This document shows, piece by piece, positions 22,659-32,000 of a stretch of 35,237 bases of DNA; the stretch's first letter is position 1, and every line of letters begins with the position of its first letter. Both the position numbers and the translations under genes were made by a program. The DNA comes from ZC4RG30 sp040508085 (GTDB lineage: Bacteria; Pseudomonadota; Gammaproteobacteria; Steroidobacterales; Steroidobacteraceae). Where the stretch lies: positions 1-35,237 of the forward strand of contig JBEVNO010000090.1 of assembly GCA_040508085.1 (NCBI GenBank), read 5' to 3'. The notes beneath the pieces were generated by a model. That model did not search any database, was not told the DNA's origin, and saw only the letters and a list, made by a program, of their open reading frames with translations.

Positions 22659-23303
22659 TCAGTCCTCGTCGCCGGGCAGCTCGCCCAGCGGCAGCACCTG
22701 CTGCTGCAGCGGGATGCGGCCCGCGCCCTGGGTGATGCGCTTGTATTCACTGCGGCTCACCGATACATAGCGTTCATTGCCGCCGATCTCGACCTGCGGC
22801 CCGATGGTAACTGCGCGTCCTTCAGCGTCCACACGCACCACCATCGTGGCCTTGCGGCCGGTATGGCAGATGGTCTTCAGCTCCACCAGCTCGTCGGCCC
22901 AGGCCAGCAGGTACTGGCTGCCGGGAAACAGTTCGCCGCGGAAATCGGTGCGCAGGCCGTAGGCGAGGACTGGAATGTTGTGCACATCAACCACGTCCGT
23001 CAGCTGCCACACCTGCGCCCGCGTGAGGAACTGCGCCTCATCCACCAGCACGCAGTCGATGCGCGCATGCCGCGTGAGCTCGTCGCGGAACAGCTGCAGC
23101 AGATCGACCTCCGCGCCGAAGCCGCGGCCCCGCGCAGCAAGCCCGATGCGCGAGCGCACCTGATCCTTGCCATGGCGTTCATCGATGGCAGGTGTCAGGA
23201 TCAACGTGCGCATGCCGCGCTCGTGATAGTTGTAGGCGCTCTGCAGCAGGCTGGTTGTCTTGCCTGCATTCATCGCCGAGTAGTAAAAGTACAGCTTCGC
23301 CAT
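22659..23303 (-). CDS. tdk: Thymidine kinase, with most zinc-site residues missing
   Basis: A 214-residue type II thymidine kinase that phosphorylates thymidine and deoxyuridine. Walker A FYYSAMNAGKTTSLLQS, DEAQFLTRAQVWQLTDVVD, the lasso region ICHTGRKATMVVRVD and QVEIGGNERYVSVSR are standard. In E. coli Tdk four residues hold a structural zinc (two Cys in ICHCG and Cys and His in VCRKHY). Here only the first Cys remains: ICHTG, then VSVSRSEY without Cys or His. Start ATG 23303 has GGGGAG five bases upstream; a GTG at 23309 is less likely. It is divergent from a nucleoside transporter and cytidine deaminase, forming a salvage module. Confidence 0.94.
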   Translation of the reverse strand: MAKLYFYYSAMNAGKTTSLLQSAYNYHERGMRTLILTPAIDERHGKDQVRSRIGLAARGRGFGAEVDLLQLFRDELTRHARIDCVLVDEAQFLTRAQVWQLTDVVDVHNIPVLAYGLRTDFRGELFPGSQYLLAWADELVELKTICHTGRKATMVVRVDAEGRAVTIGPQVEIGGNERYVSVSRSEYKRITQGAGRIPLQQQVLPLGELPGDED

Positions 23304-23331
23304 CGTCACTCCCCGAGTCGCATCCTAGCCC

Positions 23332-24612
23332 ATGAATGACATCCTCCGGGGCCTGCTGGGCCTCCTGGTACTGCTCGGCCTCGGCGTACTGCTCTCCATG
23401 AACCGCCGCGCCATCCAGCCGCGCGTGGTGCTGGCGGCCTTCGGCGCGCAGGTACTGGTGGGCGCGCTGGTATTGTTCGTGCCGTGGGGCCGGGCGGCGC
23501 TGGGCGCTGCGGCAGCCGGCGTCGGCCACGTGATCGACTACGGCAATGAGGGCATCGCCTTCGTGTTCGGTGGCCTGGTGGGCCCCAGGATGACGGAGCT
23601 GTTCGGCGATGGCGGCTTCGTCTTCGCACTGCGTGTGCTGCCCGCCATCATCTTCGTGTCCGCGCTGATCGCCGTGCTGTACCACCTGGGCGTGATGCGC
23701 TGGGTGGTAGTGGGGCTCGGCGTGCTGTTCCAGAAGCTCATCGGCGTCAGCAGGATCGAATCCTTCTCCGCCGTGACCACCATTTTCCTGGGGCAGAGCG
23801 AGATGCCGGCGGTGCTGAAGCCGTTTACCGCGCAGCTCAAGGGCCCGGAGCTGTTCGCCGTGATGGCCAGTGGCATGGCCGCCGTCTCCGGTTCCCTGCT
23901 CGCAGGCTACTCAGGTCTGGGTGTGTCGCTCGATTACCTGATCGCCGCCTCCTTCATGGCGGTGCCCGGCGGCCTGCTGTACGCCAAGCTGATCTGCCCC
24001 AGCACCGAACCCAGCGCGGTGCAGTTCCGCGAAATCCATTTCGAAGACAAGCCATCGGCCAATGTCATCGAGGCCGCAGCAGCCGGCGCATTGGTCGGCA
24101 TGCGCGTGGCGGTGAACGTCGGCGCCATGCTGGTGGCCTTCGTCGGACTGATCGCGCTGTGCAATGGTCTGGTGGGCGGGGTGATGGGATGGTTCGGCCA
24201 CGGCGAGCTGGATCTGAAGGCGCTCATGGGTTATTGCTTCGCGCCGGTCGCCTGGCTGATCGGCGTGCCATGGGCGGATGCCGGCATTGCCGGCAACCTC
24301 ATCGGCCAGAAGCTGATCCTCAATGAGTTCGTGGCCTACGTGTCGTTCTCCCCCTACCTGCGCGACGCGGCCGGCGTGGCGGCGGCGGGCCTGTCGATGC
24401 TTGATCCGAAGACCATCGTCATCATCTCGTTTGCGCTGTGCGGCTTCGCCAATTTTTCTTCGATCGCCATCCTCACCGGCGGCTTCGGCGCCGTGGCGCC
24501 GGCATTGCGCTCGCAGGTGGCGCGTTACGGCCTGCGTGTGGTGGCGGCCGCCACGCTGTCCAACCTGACGAGCGCCACGCTCGCCGGCATGTTCCTGGAG
24601 AGAGCCTCATGA
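23332..24612 (+). CDS. Concentrative nucleoside transporter (CNT/NupC family)
   Basis: A 426-residue inner-membrane cation-coupled nucleoside importer. It begins LRGLLGLLVLLGLGVLLSMN and shows GLVGPRM, LPAIIFVSALIAVLYHLG, the signature IFLGQSEMPAVLKPF in the transport core, MASGMAAVSGSLLAGYSGLG, WLIGVPWADAGIAGNLIGQK, LNEFVAYVSFSPYL and the C-terminal CGFANFSSIAILTGGFGAVA. These are the two helical hairpin-turn regions of CNT proteins. The stop overlaps the cytidine deaminase start by 4 bases (ATGA), so uptake and deamination of cytidine are coupled. It is divergent from tdk with 28 bp between starts. Exact nucleoside range cannot be read from sequence. Confidence 0.93.
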   Translation: MNDILRGLLGLLVLLGLGVLLSMNRRAIQPRVVLAAFGAQVLVGALVLFVPWGRAALGAAAAGVGHVIDYGNEGIAFVFGGLVGPRMTELFGDGGFVFALRVLPAIIFVSALIAVLYHLGVMRWVVVGLGVLFQKLIGVSRIESFSAVTTIFLGQSEMPAVLKPFTAQLKGPELFAVMASGMAAVSGSLLAGYSGLGVSLDYLIAASFMAVPGGLLYAKLICPSTEPSAVQFREIHFEDKPSANVIEAAAAGALVGMRVAVNVGAMLVAFVGLIALCNGLVGGVMGWFGHGELDLKALMGYCFAPVAWLIGVPWADAGIAGNLIGQKLILNEFVAYVSFSPYLRDAAGVAAAGLSMLDPKTIVIISFALCGFANFSSIAILTGGFGAVAPALRSQVARYGLRVVAAATLSNLTSATLAGMFLERAS

Positions 24613-25013
24613 GCAATGTGGATGACGTCGAACTGCTGGCTGCGGCCCGTATCGCGCGCGCGCGCGCCTATGCGCCTTATTCGCAGTTCCGCGTGGGCGC
24701 GGCACTGGTTACGCGCGATGGCCGGATATTCGGCGGCTGCAACGTGGAGAGCCAGTCCTACGGTCTCACCAATTGCGCCGAGCGCACGGCATTCTTCGCG
24801 GCGATTGCCGCGGGCGCGAGGCCCGGCGACTTCCTCCAGATTGCGGTCATAGCCGACACCGCCCATCCGGTTGCACCCTGTGGCGCCTGCAGGCAGGTGA
24901 TGCTGGAGCTGGGCGGGCCTGGCCTGGTGGTGCTGCAGGCGAATATCGGTGGCCATGTGAAGCACACCACCGCGGGCGCGCTGCTGCCGGGCGCCTTTGT
25001 GCTGCCGGCGTAG
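24609..25013 (+). CDS. cdd: Cytidine deaminase
   Basis: A 134-residue homotetrameric-type zinc deaminase that converts cytidine and deoxycytidine to uridine and deoxyuridine. Motifs: ARAYAPYSQFRVGAALVTRD, FGGCNVESQSYGLTNCAERT with the catalytic Cys-Ala-Glu, and APCGACRQVM supplying the other two zinc Cys ligands. The ATG at 24609 overlaps the transporter stop. The product feeds the same deoxyuridine pool used by the adjacent thymidine kinase. It converges on the MDR gene with 6 bases between stops, and the Ala-Gly-rich C-terminus is usual for the short class. Confidence 0.95.
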   Translation: MSNVDDVELLAAARIARARAYAPYSQFRVGAALVTRDGRIFGGCNVESQSYGLTNCAERTAFFAAIAAGARPGDFLQIAVIADTAHPVAPCGACRQVMLELGGPGLVVLQANIGGHVKHTTAGALLPGAFVLPA

Positions 25014-25019
25014 ACTGGG

Positions 25020-26036
25020 TTACTGGAAACCTTCCAGTACCAGTTTGCCGCGCGTGGTGGCGGACTCTATCTGCTGATGGGCCCGGCGCAGGTTCGCCGC
25101 ATCGATGCCCATGATGCGCTCGGTCATCGTGGTGCGCACTGCGCCTTCGTCCACCAGTGTAGCCACGCGTTGCAGGATCTCGTGCTGCCGGATCATGCTG
25201 CGGGTGCCGAACAGCGAACGCGTGAACATCAGCTCCCAGTGGACCGACAGCGACTTGCGCTTGAAGGGCAGCAGGTCGAGCTGCGGCGGATCATCGATGA
25301 GCGCGAAGCGGCCTTCGGGACGCAATACATCCACGATCTGCGCGACGTACTGGTCGGTATGGGTCAGGCTGACCACGTGGCTGACATCATCGAAACCCAG
25401 CCCCTGCAGCTGTGGCAACAGCGGCAGGCGATGGTCGATCACATGATGCGCCCCCTGGTCGAGCACCCATTGACGTGTCTCGGCTCGCGACGCCGTGCCG
25501 ATCAGCGTGATGGCGGAAAGCCGCCGCGCCAGCTGCAGCAGGATGGAGCCAACGCCGCCGCCCGCGCCGATCACCAGCATGCGATTGTCCTCGACAGGAT
25601 CTGCCAGCTGCACCTGCAGCCGGTCGAAGAGCAGCTCCCAGGCGGTGAGGGTGGTGAGGGGCAGCGCCGCGGCCTGCGCGAATGACAGGCTCTGCGGTGC
25701 CCGGCCGACAATGCGTTCGTCGACCAGCTGCAATTCGGCATTGCTGCCGGGGCGATTCAGTGCACCGGCGTACCAGACACGATCGCCAGGCTCGAACAGG
25801 GTGACCTTGTCGCCGACGGCGCGCACCACGCCCGCGGCATCCCAACCCAGCACGCGCGCCTCTCCGGCCGGCGGCTGCGCGCTGCGGCGCACCTTGGTGT
25901 CCACCGGGTTCGCTGCGATGGCGCGCACCTCGACGAGTACATCCTGCCCGCGGGCGATGGGCTCGGGCAGCGTGAGATCGAGCAGCGACTCGGGGTGGTC
26001 GATGGGCAGTGGCTGGTGGAATCCAATCGCTTTCAT
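25020..26036 (-). CDS. Zinc-independent MDR oxidoreductase, NADPH:quinone-reductase-like
   Basis: A 338-residue medium-chain reductase. It starts MKAIGFHQPLPIDHPESLLD, a hallmark of the 'zinc-type alcohol dehydrogenase-like' family, followed by VRAIAANPVDTKVRRSAQPP, VLGWDAAGVVRAVGD, PLTTLTAWELLFDRLQV and the dinucleotide motif LVIGAGGGVGSILLQLARRL. Catalytic and structural zinc cysteines are absent, so it is a quinone or enone reductase type. I use the ATG at 26036; the open frame extends 49 codons further but these overlap the divergent MFS start region. It is divergent from the MFS gene at 26063. The substrate is unknown. Confidence 0.92.
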   Translation of the reverse strand: MKAIGFHQPLPIDHPESLLDLTLPEPIARGQDVLVEVRAIAANPVDTKVRRSAQPPAGEARVLGWDAAGVVRAVGDKVTLFEPGDRVWYAGALNRPGSNAELQLVDERIVGRAPQSLSFAQAAALPLTTLTAWELLFDRLQVQLADPVEDNRMLVIGAGGGVGSILLQLARRLSAITLIGTASRAETRQWVLDQGAHHVIDHRLPLLPQLQGLGFDDVSHVVSLTHTDQYVAQIVDVLRPEGRFALIDDPPQLDLLPFKRKSLSVHWELMFTRSLFGTRSMIRQHEILQRVATLVDEGAVRTTMTERIMGIDAANLRRAHQQIESATTRGKLVLEGFQ

Positions 26037-26062
26037 GGCGCTATAGCAACAGACCCGGCGCG

Positions 26063-27406
26063 ATGACGGCAAGCGCTGCAACAATGATTCTGGACAGTGG
26101 GTCGGCGGCTGCTGGAAGATGCCGGCAGATGCAACCTCTGGCAGCACGGTTCGGCATTCACTACAGCTGGGTGGTGGCAGCAACGACTTTCCTGGTCATG
26201 CTGGTGACCGCCGGCGCCGTGGGCGCCCCTGGCGTGTTGATACAGCCCCTGCAGTGGGAGTTTGGCTGGTCCACCGCGCAGATCTCGGTGGCCTTCGCCG
26301 TGCGTCTGGTGCTGTTCGGTTTGATGGGGCCGTTTGCCGCGGCCTTCATGAACTACTTCGGGGTGCGCAAGGTAGTGGTCTTTGCACTGACGCTGATTGC
26401 CTCCGGCATCCTGGCGTCTTTCGCCATGCAGGAGCTCTGGCACCTGGTGCTGCTGTGGGGCGTGGTGGTGGGCCTCGGAACCGGCATGACGGCAATGGTG
26501 CTGGCCGCCACCGTTGCCTCGCGGTGGTTCGTGCACCGGCGCGGCCTGGTGGTAGGCCTGCTTACGGCCAGCACGGCCACTGGCCAGCTGGTGTTCCTGC
26601 CTGCATTGGCTGCCCTGAGCGCGCGCTGGGGCTGGCGCACGGCGCTGGAAATGGTGCTGGCCATGCTGGTGCTCGGCATCGTCGCGGTGCTGGTGCTGAT
26701 GCGGAATTTCCCCGCCGATGTGGGCGTCGCGCCGTATGGGTCAGTAGACAAGGTGACGCCACCGCCGGCGCCCGACAGCATCCGCGCCATGCTGCTGTCG
26801 CCCCTTGCAGCGCTGCGCGATGCCAGCCGCGGCCGGATGTTCTGGCTGCTGTTCCTCAGCTTCTTCGTGTGCGGCGCCAGCACCAACGGGCTGGTGCAGA
26901 CGCATTTCGTGGCGCTGTGTGGTGACTACGGCATCGCGGCGATTACAGCGGCCAGCATGCTGGCGGTCATCGGCGCCTTCGACTTCATCGGCACCGTGGC
27001 ATCGGGTTGGCTGTCCGACCGGTACGACAGCCGCTGGCTGCTGTTCTGGTATTACGGTCTGCGCGGGCTGTCGCTGATGTACCTGCCGTTCACCGATTTC
27101 AGCCCCGCCCAGCTGGCGGTCTTCGCCGTGTTCTATGGCCTGGACTGGGTGGCGACCGTCCCGCCGACCGTGAAGCTTGCGGCTGCGACCTGGGGACCGC
27201 GGGCCAATCTGGTGTTCGGCTGGATCTTTGCCGGGCACCAGCTGGGCGCAGCCAGCGCGGCCTTCGGTGCCGGTTTCACGCGGACCAACTATGCCAGCTA
27301 CCTGCCCGCCTTTTTTGTGGCGGGGGTGCTGTGTGTTGCAGCGGCGCTGGCCATGGTGATCCGTCGGCGCGACGCGTCCGCTCCGGCCGGGACGGTGCCC
27401 GCCTGA
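26063..27406 (+). CDS. MFS transporter, monocarboxylate/oxalate-formate-like
   Basis: A roughly 447-residue 12-helix inner-membrane carrier. Hydrophobic segments run from FGIHYSWVVAATTFLVMLVT through LPAFFVAGVLCVAAALAMVI. Features of this MFS group: GAPGVLIQPLQWEFGWSTAQ after TM1, RWFVHRRGLVVGLLTASTAT mid-way, a cytoplasmic loop near residues 220-260, and GWLSDRYDSRWLLFWYYGLR as the second motif A. Start is uncertain: ATG 26063, 26084 and 26129 are in frame; 26129 (MQPLAARFG) has the best ribosome site (GGAAGA) and would leave almost no N-terminal tail. The 26 bp to the divergent MDR gene is very short if 26063 is used. The cargo is unknown, probably an organic acid. Confidence 0.85.
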   Translation: MTASAATMILDSGSAAAGRCRQMQPLAARFGIHYSWVVAATTFLVMLVTAGAVGAPGVLIQPLQWEFGWSTAQISVAFAVRLVLFGLMGPFAAAFMNYFGVRKVVVFALTLIASGILASFAMQELWHLVLLWGVVVGLGTGMTAMVLAATVASRWFVHRRGLVVGLLTASTATGQLVFLPALAALSARWGWRTALEMVLAMLVLGIVAVLVLMRNFPADVGVAPYGSVDKVTPPPAPDSIRAMLLSPLAALRDASRGRMFWLLFLSFFVCGASTNGLVQTHFVALCGDYGIAAITAASMLAVIGAFDFIGTVASGWLSDRYDSRWLLFWYYGLRGLSLMYLPFTDFSPAQLAVFAVFYGLDWVATVPPTVKLAAATWGPRANLVFGWIFAGHQLGAASAAFGAGFTRTNYASYLPAFFVAGVLCVAAALAMVIRRRDASAPAGTVPA

Positions 27407-27412
27407 GGGCCG

Positions 27413-27781
27413 GTGGTCCCGTTGCATCTGCCACGGGCCGGAGGTTTAAATGTCGCGGCGAGTGCTGCGCTTGGGCTGGAAGCCCGTGTCACGCAGCCAC
27501 ACGTCGGCCGGTTCGCGATGATCCTGGACCCTCAGCATGCGGGCGTCTACATGATGCAACCCGCCCCCGTGAGCGGCGCTCACCTTCTACACCAGGCACT
27601 TCAACTGGCAGAAGGGCGATGGCATGCCCATCGGCCCGGCCGGCGCGTACAGGCGGCGACGGGAGGCGGCGGCAGGCAGGTCAGCGACATCACCCGCGTG
27701 CCGGGTGGTGGCTACGCCGTGGTGCTCATCACGGCGGTGGCGCGCGTGCTATCCGCCGGTGCGTGGGGACGCGCCTGCTGA
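27413..27781 (+). pseudogene. Decayed VOC (glyoxalase-like) gene, frameshifted and internally deleted
   Basis: No intact gene fills 27407-27814. The remains read as pieces of a two-domain VOC protein. Frame of 27413: AALGLEARVTQPHVGRFAMI, then LDPQHAGVYMMQPA, the end of a first VOC domain (normally GRFAV...DPQGA). A +1 shift, in frame with 27585, then gives FYTRHFNWQKGDGMPIGPAGAYR, the start of a second domain (normally FY..FGW...mGp.g.Y). A shift back near 27660 gives GGRQVSDITRVPGGGYAVVL, like the domain's end (GG.V...VPGG...DPQGA). The roughly 60 residues normally between the last two pieces are missing, and the DPQGA ending is corrupted. It follows the MFS gene closely on the same strand. 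Confidence 0.6.
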
Positions 27782-27814
27782 AGGCGCTGGCCAGGCAGCA
27801 CTCGGCGGGCTGAC

Positions 27815-28969
27815 TCAATCGCCGGCAGGAAGCACTGCCAGACACAGCAGCGCGAGTATCTGCAGTCCGCACGCCATGCCGGCCAGAGGCGCAATGCCGT
27901 GCAGCAACAGCGGGGCCGCCCCGGCTGTGCCCGCGGTGGTCACGCCCAGGATGAACAGGATGACCAGCGCAGCACCGCGCGCGTCATCGCCGCGGGCTGC
28001 CATCACGGCGCGGAAGAAACCTGGCGGACCACGCAGCCCGAGTCCAGTGTTGAGGGGTACGAAGAGCGCCGCAACCACCAGCGCAGAGCGACCATCGACA
28101 ATCCCGTACAGCAGCAATCCCAGCGTCCCGGCAGCCGCCATGATCGACCCCGCCCAGATCATCCGCTCAACGCCGAAGCGTTCCGCCAGATGCCCGGAAA
28201 AGTTGGCGGCCAGCATGAAGCTGAGGATGCCGCACACCTGCATGATGACGAAGGCCCGCATGCCGGCTTGCAGTACATGTACGAACACCGTGGGCATGCC
28301 GAATACGAACACCAGCAGTCCACCCAGCACCAGCGCCTGGCTCAATGCATAGCGCAGGAACACTGTGTCCGTGAGCAGATGCGCATAGCTGCCGCGAGGA
28401 CGCCGCGCCGTCTGCACCAGGGTGCCGCCTGCACCTGCTGCAGCCGCCAATAGTGCCGCAACTCCCGCCAGCACCACGAATGTCAGCTGCCAGCCACCGG
28501 CAGCGACCAGCCAGATGCCGCACACCGGAGCCAGTGCCGGTGCCAGCGCCTCGATGCTGCCCAGCACCCCGAGCGCGCGCACCGCGCCGCGCTGGTCGAA
28601 CGAAGCCTTCACGATGCCGGGCGCAAATACGGCAGGACCGGCGGCAGCCGCGCCCTGCAGCGCGCGCAGCCAGGTCAGCGTGTGGATATCGCGCGCCAGC
28701 GCACAGCCTGCCGAGACTGCGGCGGTGGCCAGCAGCGAACCGGTGAACAGGCGGCGGGTGCTGAAATGGTCGCCAAGTGCGCCGAAGGCCAGCAGGCCGA
28801 TGCAGGTGCCAGCGACATAGGCCGCCAGTACCAGTTGCGCCGCCGCCAGCGAGCCGCCCAGTGTCTGCGGCAGATACGGGATGGCGGGCAGCACCAGATC
28901 CGTGCCCATCAGGCCCAGCACTGTGCTCGCCACCACCAGCCCGAGCATCAGCCACGGTGTGGTTTTCAT
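27815..28969 (-). CDS. MFS transporter, Bcr/CflA-like (DHA1)
   Basis: A 384-residue 12-helix inner-membrane protein. It starts MKTTPWLMLGLVVASTVLGL, MGTDLVLPAIPYLPQTLGG (the DHA1 pattern D-x-x-L-P-A-x-P), has motif A as GALGDHFSTRRLF, RALQGAAAAGPAVFAPGIVK (motif B-like, with R) and a later VCGIWLVAAGGWQLTFVVLAG. This is the drug-resistance Bcr/CflA type, likely effluxing small toxic compounds with protons. The ATG at 28969 is used; an extension to 29020 has no family match. It is divergent from putA with 58 bp between starts. A link to proline is not implied. It ends 33 bp beyond the VOC pseudogene on the opposite strand. Confidence 0.9.
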   Translation of the reverse strand: MKTTPWLMLGLVVASTVLGLMGTDLVLPAIPYLPQTLGGSLAAAQLVLAAYVAGTCIGLLAFGALGDHFSTRRLFTGSLLATAAVSAGCALARDIHTLTWLRALQGAAAAGPAVFAPGIVKASFDQRGAVRALGVLGSIEALAPALAPVCGIWLVAAGGWQLTFVVLAGVAALLAAAAGAGGTLVQTARRPRGSYAHLLTDTVFLRYALSQALVLGGLLVFVFGMPTVFVHVLQAGMRAFVIMQVCGILSFMLAANFSGHLAERFGVERMIWAGSIMAAAGTLGLLLYGIVDGRSALVVAALFVPLNTGLGLRGPPGFFRAVMAARGDDARGAALVILFILGVTTAGTAGAAPLLLHGIAPLAGMACGLQILALLCLAVLPAGD

Positions 28970-29027
28970 GACGCCATTACACACCGGGCGGTTGGAGCGG
29001 TGCGGGAAAAAGCGGATCATCGAAAGG

Positions 29028-32000
29028 ATGTTCGAAGCCGATTACCTGGGTGACGAAACGCGCCTGGTGCGCGCTGCCGCCGAGCGGGCACGTCTGCCGC
29101 CGGACCAGGCCGCGCGCGTGCGCGTCGCCGCCGAGGGCATCGTGAGCACGATCCGGTCCGCGCGCCGGCCGCATTCGGGTCTTGATGCCTTCCTGCTCGA
29201 ATATTCGCTGAGCTCCAGGGAGGGCGTGGTGCTGCTGTGCCTGGCCGAGGCGCTGCTGCGCATTCCCGACCACGACACTGCCGACAGGCTCATCGCGGAG
29301 AAGATCCGTGCCGGTGACTGGGGCGCACACGCGGGTGATTCCGAATCCCTGTTCGTCAACGCCTCGACCTGGAGCCTGATGCTGACGGGCCGCATCGTGC
29401 GCGCCGAGGAGACTCCGCAGGGCGGGGCGTCATCGTGGGTGCAGCGCCTGGTGGCGCGGCTCGGCGAGCCGGTGGTGCGCGCGGCGATGGGGCAGGCCAT
29501 GCGCATCCTCGGCACGCAGTTCGTGATGGGTCGCACGATTGCCGAGGCTCTGCAGCGGGCGCGCGAACCGGACAGCAGCCGCTACCGCTACTCCTTCGAC
29601 ATGCTGGGTGAGGCGGCCCTCACCTGGCCCGATGCGCAGCGGCACTTCGATGCGTATGCACGGGCGATCGACGCCATCGCAGCCGCCGACCACGGCAGAG
29701 CTGCCGCGGACCGCTCCAGCATCTCGGTGAAACTCTCGGCACTGCATCCGCGCTATGAGCCGGCCCGCCGCGAACAGGTGCTGGCAGAACTGGCGCCCCG
29801 CCTGCTGGCGCTGGCCCGGCAGGCCAGCGGCCTGGGTGTGCCCCTGACCATCGATGCAGAGGAGGCGGAGCGGCTGGAATTGCAGCTGGCGCTGGTGGAG
29901 TCAGTGATGCAGTCGAAGACACTGCACGGCTGGAATGGATTCGGCCTAGCGCTGCAGGCATACCAGCGGCGCGCACCGGCGGCTGTCGAGTGGCTGATCG
30001 ACCTGGCGCGGCGTACCGGCCGCGCCCTGAACCTGCGGCTGGTGAAGGGTGCGTACTGGGATAGCGAGATCAAGCGCGCGCAGGAGCGCGGCCTCGCCGG
30101 TTACCCGGTGTATACGCGCAAGGTGAACACGGATGTGGCCTATCTCGCCTGTGCGCGCCGCTTGCTGGAGGCTGGCGGCGGGCTCATCCATGCCCAGTTC
30201 GCCACCCACAACGCGCACACCGTGGCCTGGTTGCTGACAGTGGCCGGGGACGCCGGGCGCGCATTCGAGTTCCAGCGCCTGCATGGCATGGGTCGGGATC
30301 TGTACGATCCGCTGGTGGCGGGGGATACGCCGCGCGTGGCGTGCCGCGTGTATGCACCGGTAGGCGGCCACGCAGAGCTCCTGCCTTATCTGGTGCGGCG
30401 GCTGCTGGAGAATGGCGCGAACACCTCGTTCGTGCACCGCCTGGTCGATGAGCGCCTGCCGCTGGCCGAGATCGTGCGCGACCCGGTCGCAGAGGTGGAT
30501 GCACTGGAGAGCGTGCCACACCCGGCCATCGTGGAGCCGGCGCAGATGTTCGGTGGCGCCCGACGCAACTCCGCCGGCCTCAATCTCGCCGACCAGCAGG
30601 TGCTGGCCGATCTGCGTTCGCAGGCCACACGGCTGGCGTCGCAGCAATACATCGCGGCGCCGACAGTGGCAGCAACTGTTTCCACGGCTGGCGCGGCACC
30701 GGTGCGCAACCCCGCGCAGCATGACGACGTAGTCGGCTCGGTGATCGAAGCCGATGCCGTGACGGCAGCGCTGGCCCTGGCCGCATCGGCAGCCAGCTTC
30801 CCGGCCTGGGAAGCCAAGCCCGCAGGTGAACGCGCCGCCATCCTCCGGCGCGGCGCCGATGCCTTCGAGGCACAGCGCCTGGAACTGATGGGACTGTGTG
30901 TGCGCGAGGCCGGCAAGACCTGGGCGAATGCACTGGGCGAAGTGCGCGAGGCCGTCGACTTCCTCCGTTACTACGCCGCCCGGGCCGAAGCCGAGTTCAG
31001 CGTGCCCGTGACGCTGCCGGGACCGACTGGCGAGAGCAACGAGCTGATGCTGCATGGTCGGGGTACCTTCGTTTGCATCAGTCCGTGGAATTTTCCGCTG
31101 GCCATCTTCACCGGGCAGGTGGCAGCGGCGCTGGCCGCGGGCAACACGGTCATTGCGAAGCCCGCCGAGCAGGTGCCGCTGATCGCGGCGCGTGCCGTCG
31201 CATTGCTGCACGAGGCGGGTGTGCCGCGGGAGGTGCTGTCACTGCTTCCCGGCGACGGTGCGCTGCTCGGTGGCCTGCTGCTGTCCGATGCACGCGTGGC
31301 TGGCGTGGCCTTCACAGGCTCGATGGAGGTAGCACAGCTCATCAACCGCCAGCTGGCGGCCCGCGAGGGGGCGATTGCCGTTCTGGTGGCCGAGACCGGC
31401 GGCCAGAACGTGGTCTTCGCCGACAGCTCGGCGCTGCCCGAGCAGGTGGTGCTCGACACCGCCACTTCCGCATTCGACAGTGCCGGCCAGCGATGTTCGG
31501 CGGCGCGCGTGCTGCTGCTGCAGGAGGACATCGCGGAGCGCACGATCGAGCTGCTGCGCGGCTACATGCGCACGTTGATCGTCGGCGATCCCGCGCTGCT
31601 TGCAACCGATGTCGGCCCGGTCATCGATGCTGAGGCGCAGCGCGGCCTCGAAGCGCATCTGGCAAGGCTGGCGCCGCAGGCGCGCTGGATCGAACGCGCC
31701 CCACTGCCAGAGGGCCTAGGCCGCGGACATTTCTTCGCGCCGGTGGCACTGGAGATCGATTCGCTGGCGCCGCTCACGCACGAGGTCTTCGGTCCGGTGC
31801 TGCATGTGGTGCGCTATCGCGCCCAGGACCTGGACAGCATGATCGATGCCGTCAATGCGCTGGGATACGGCTTGACGCTCGGCGTGCAGACGCGCATCGA
31901 TGCCACGGCGCGGCGCATTGCCGCCCGGGCCCGCGTGGGCAATGTCTACGTGAACCGCAACATCATCGGTGCCGTGGTGGGTGTGCAGCCCTTCGGCGGC

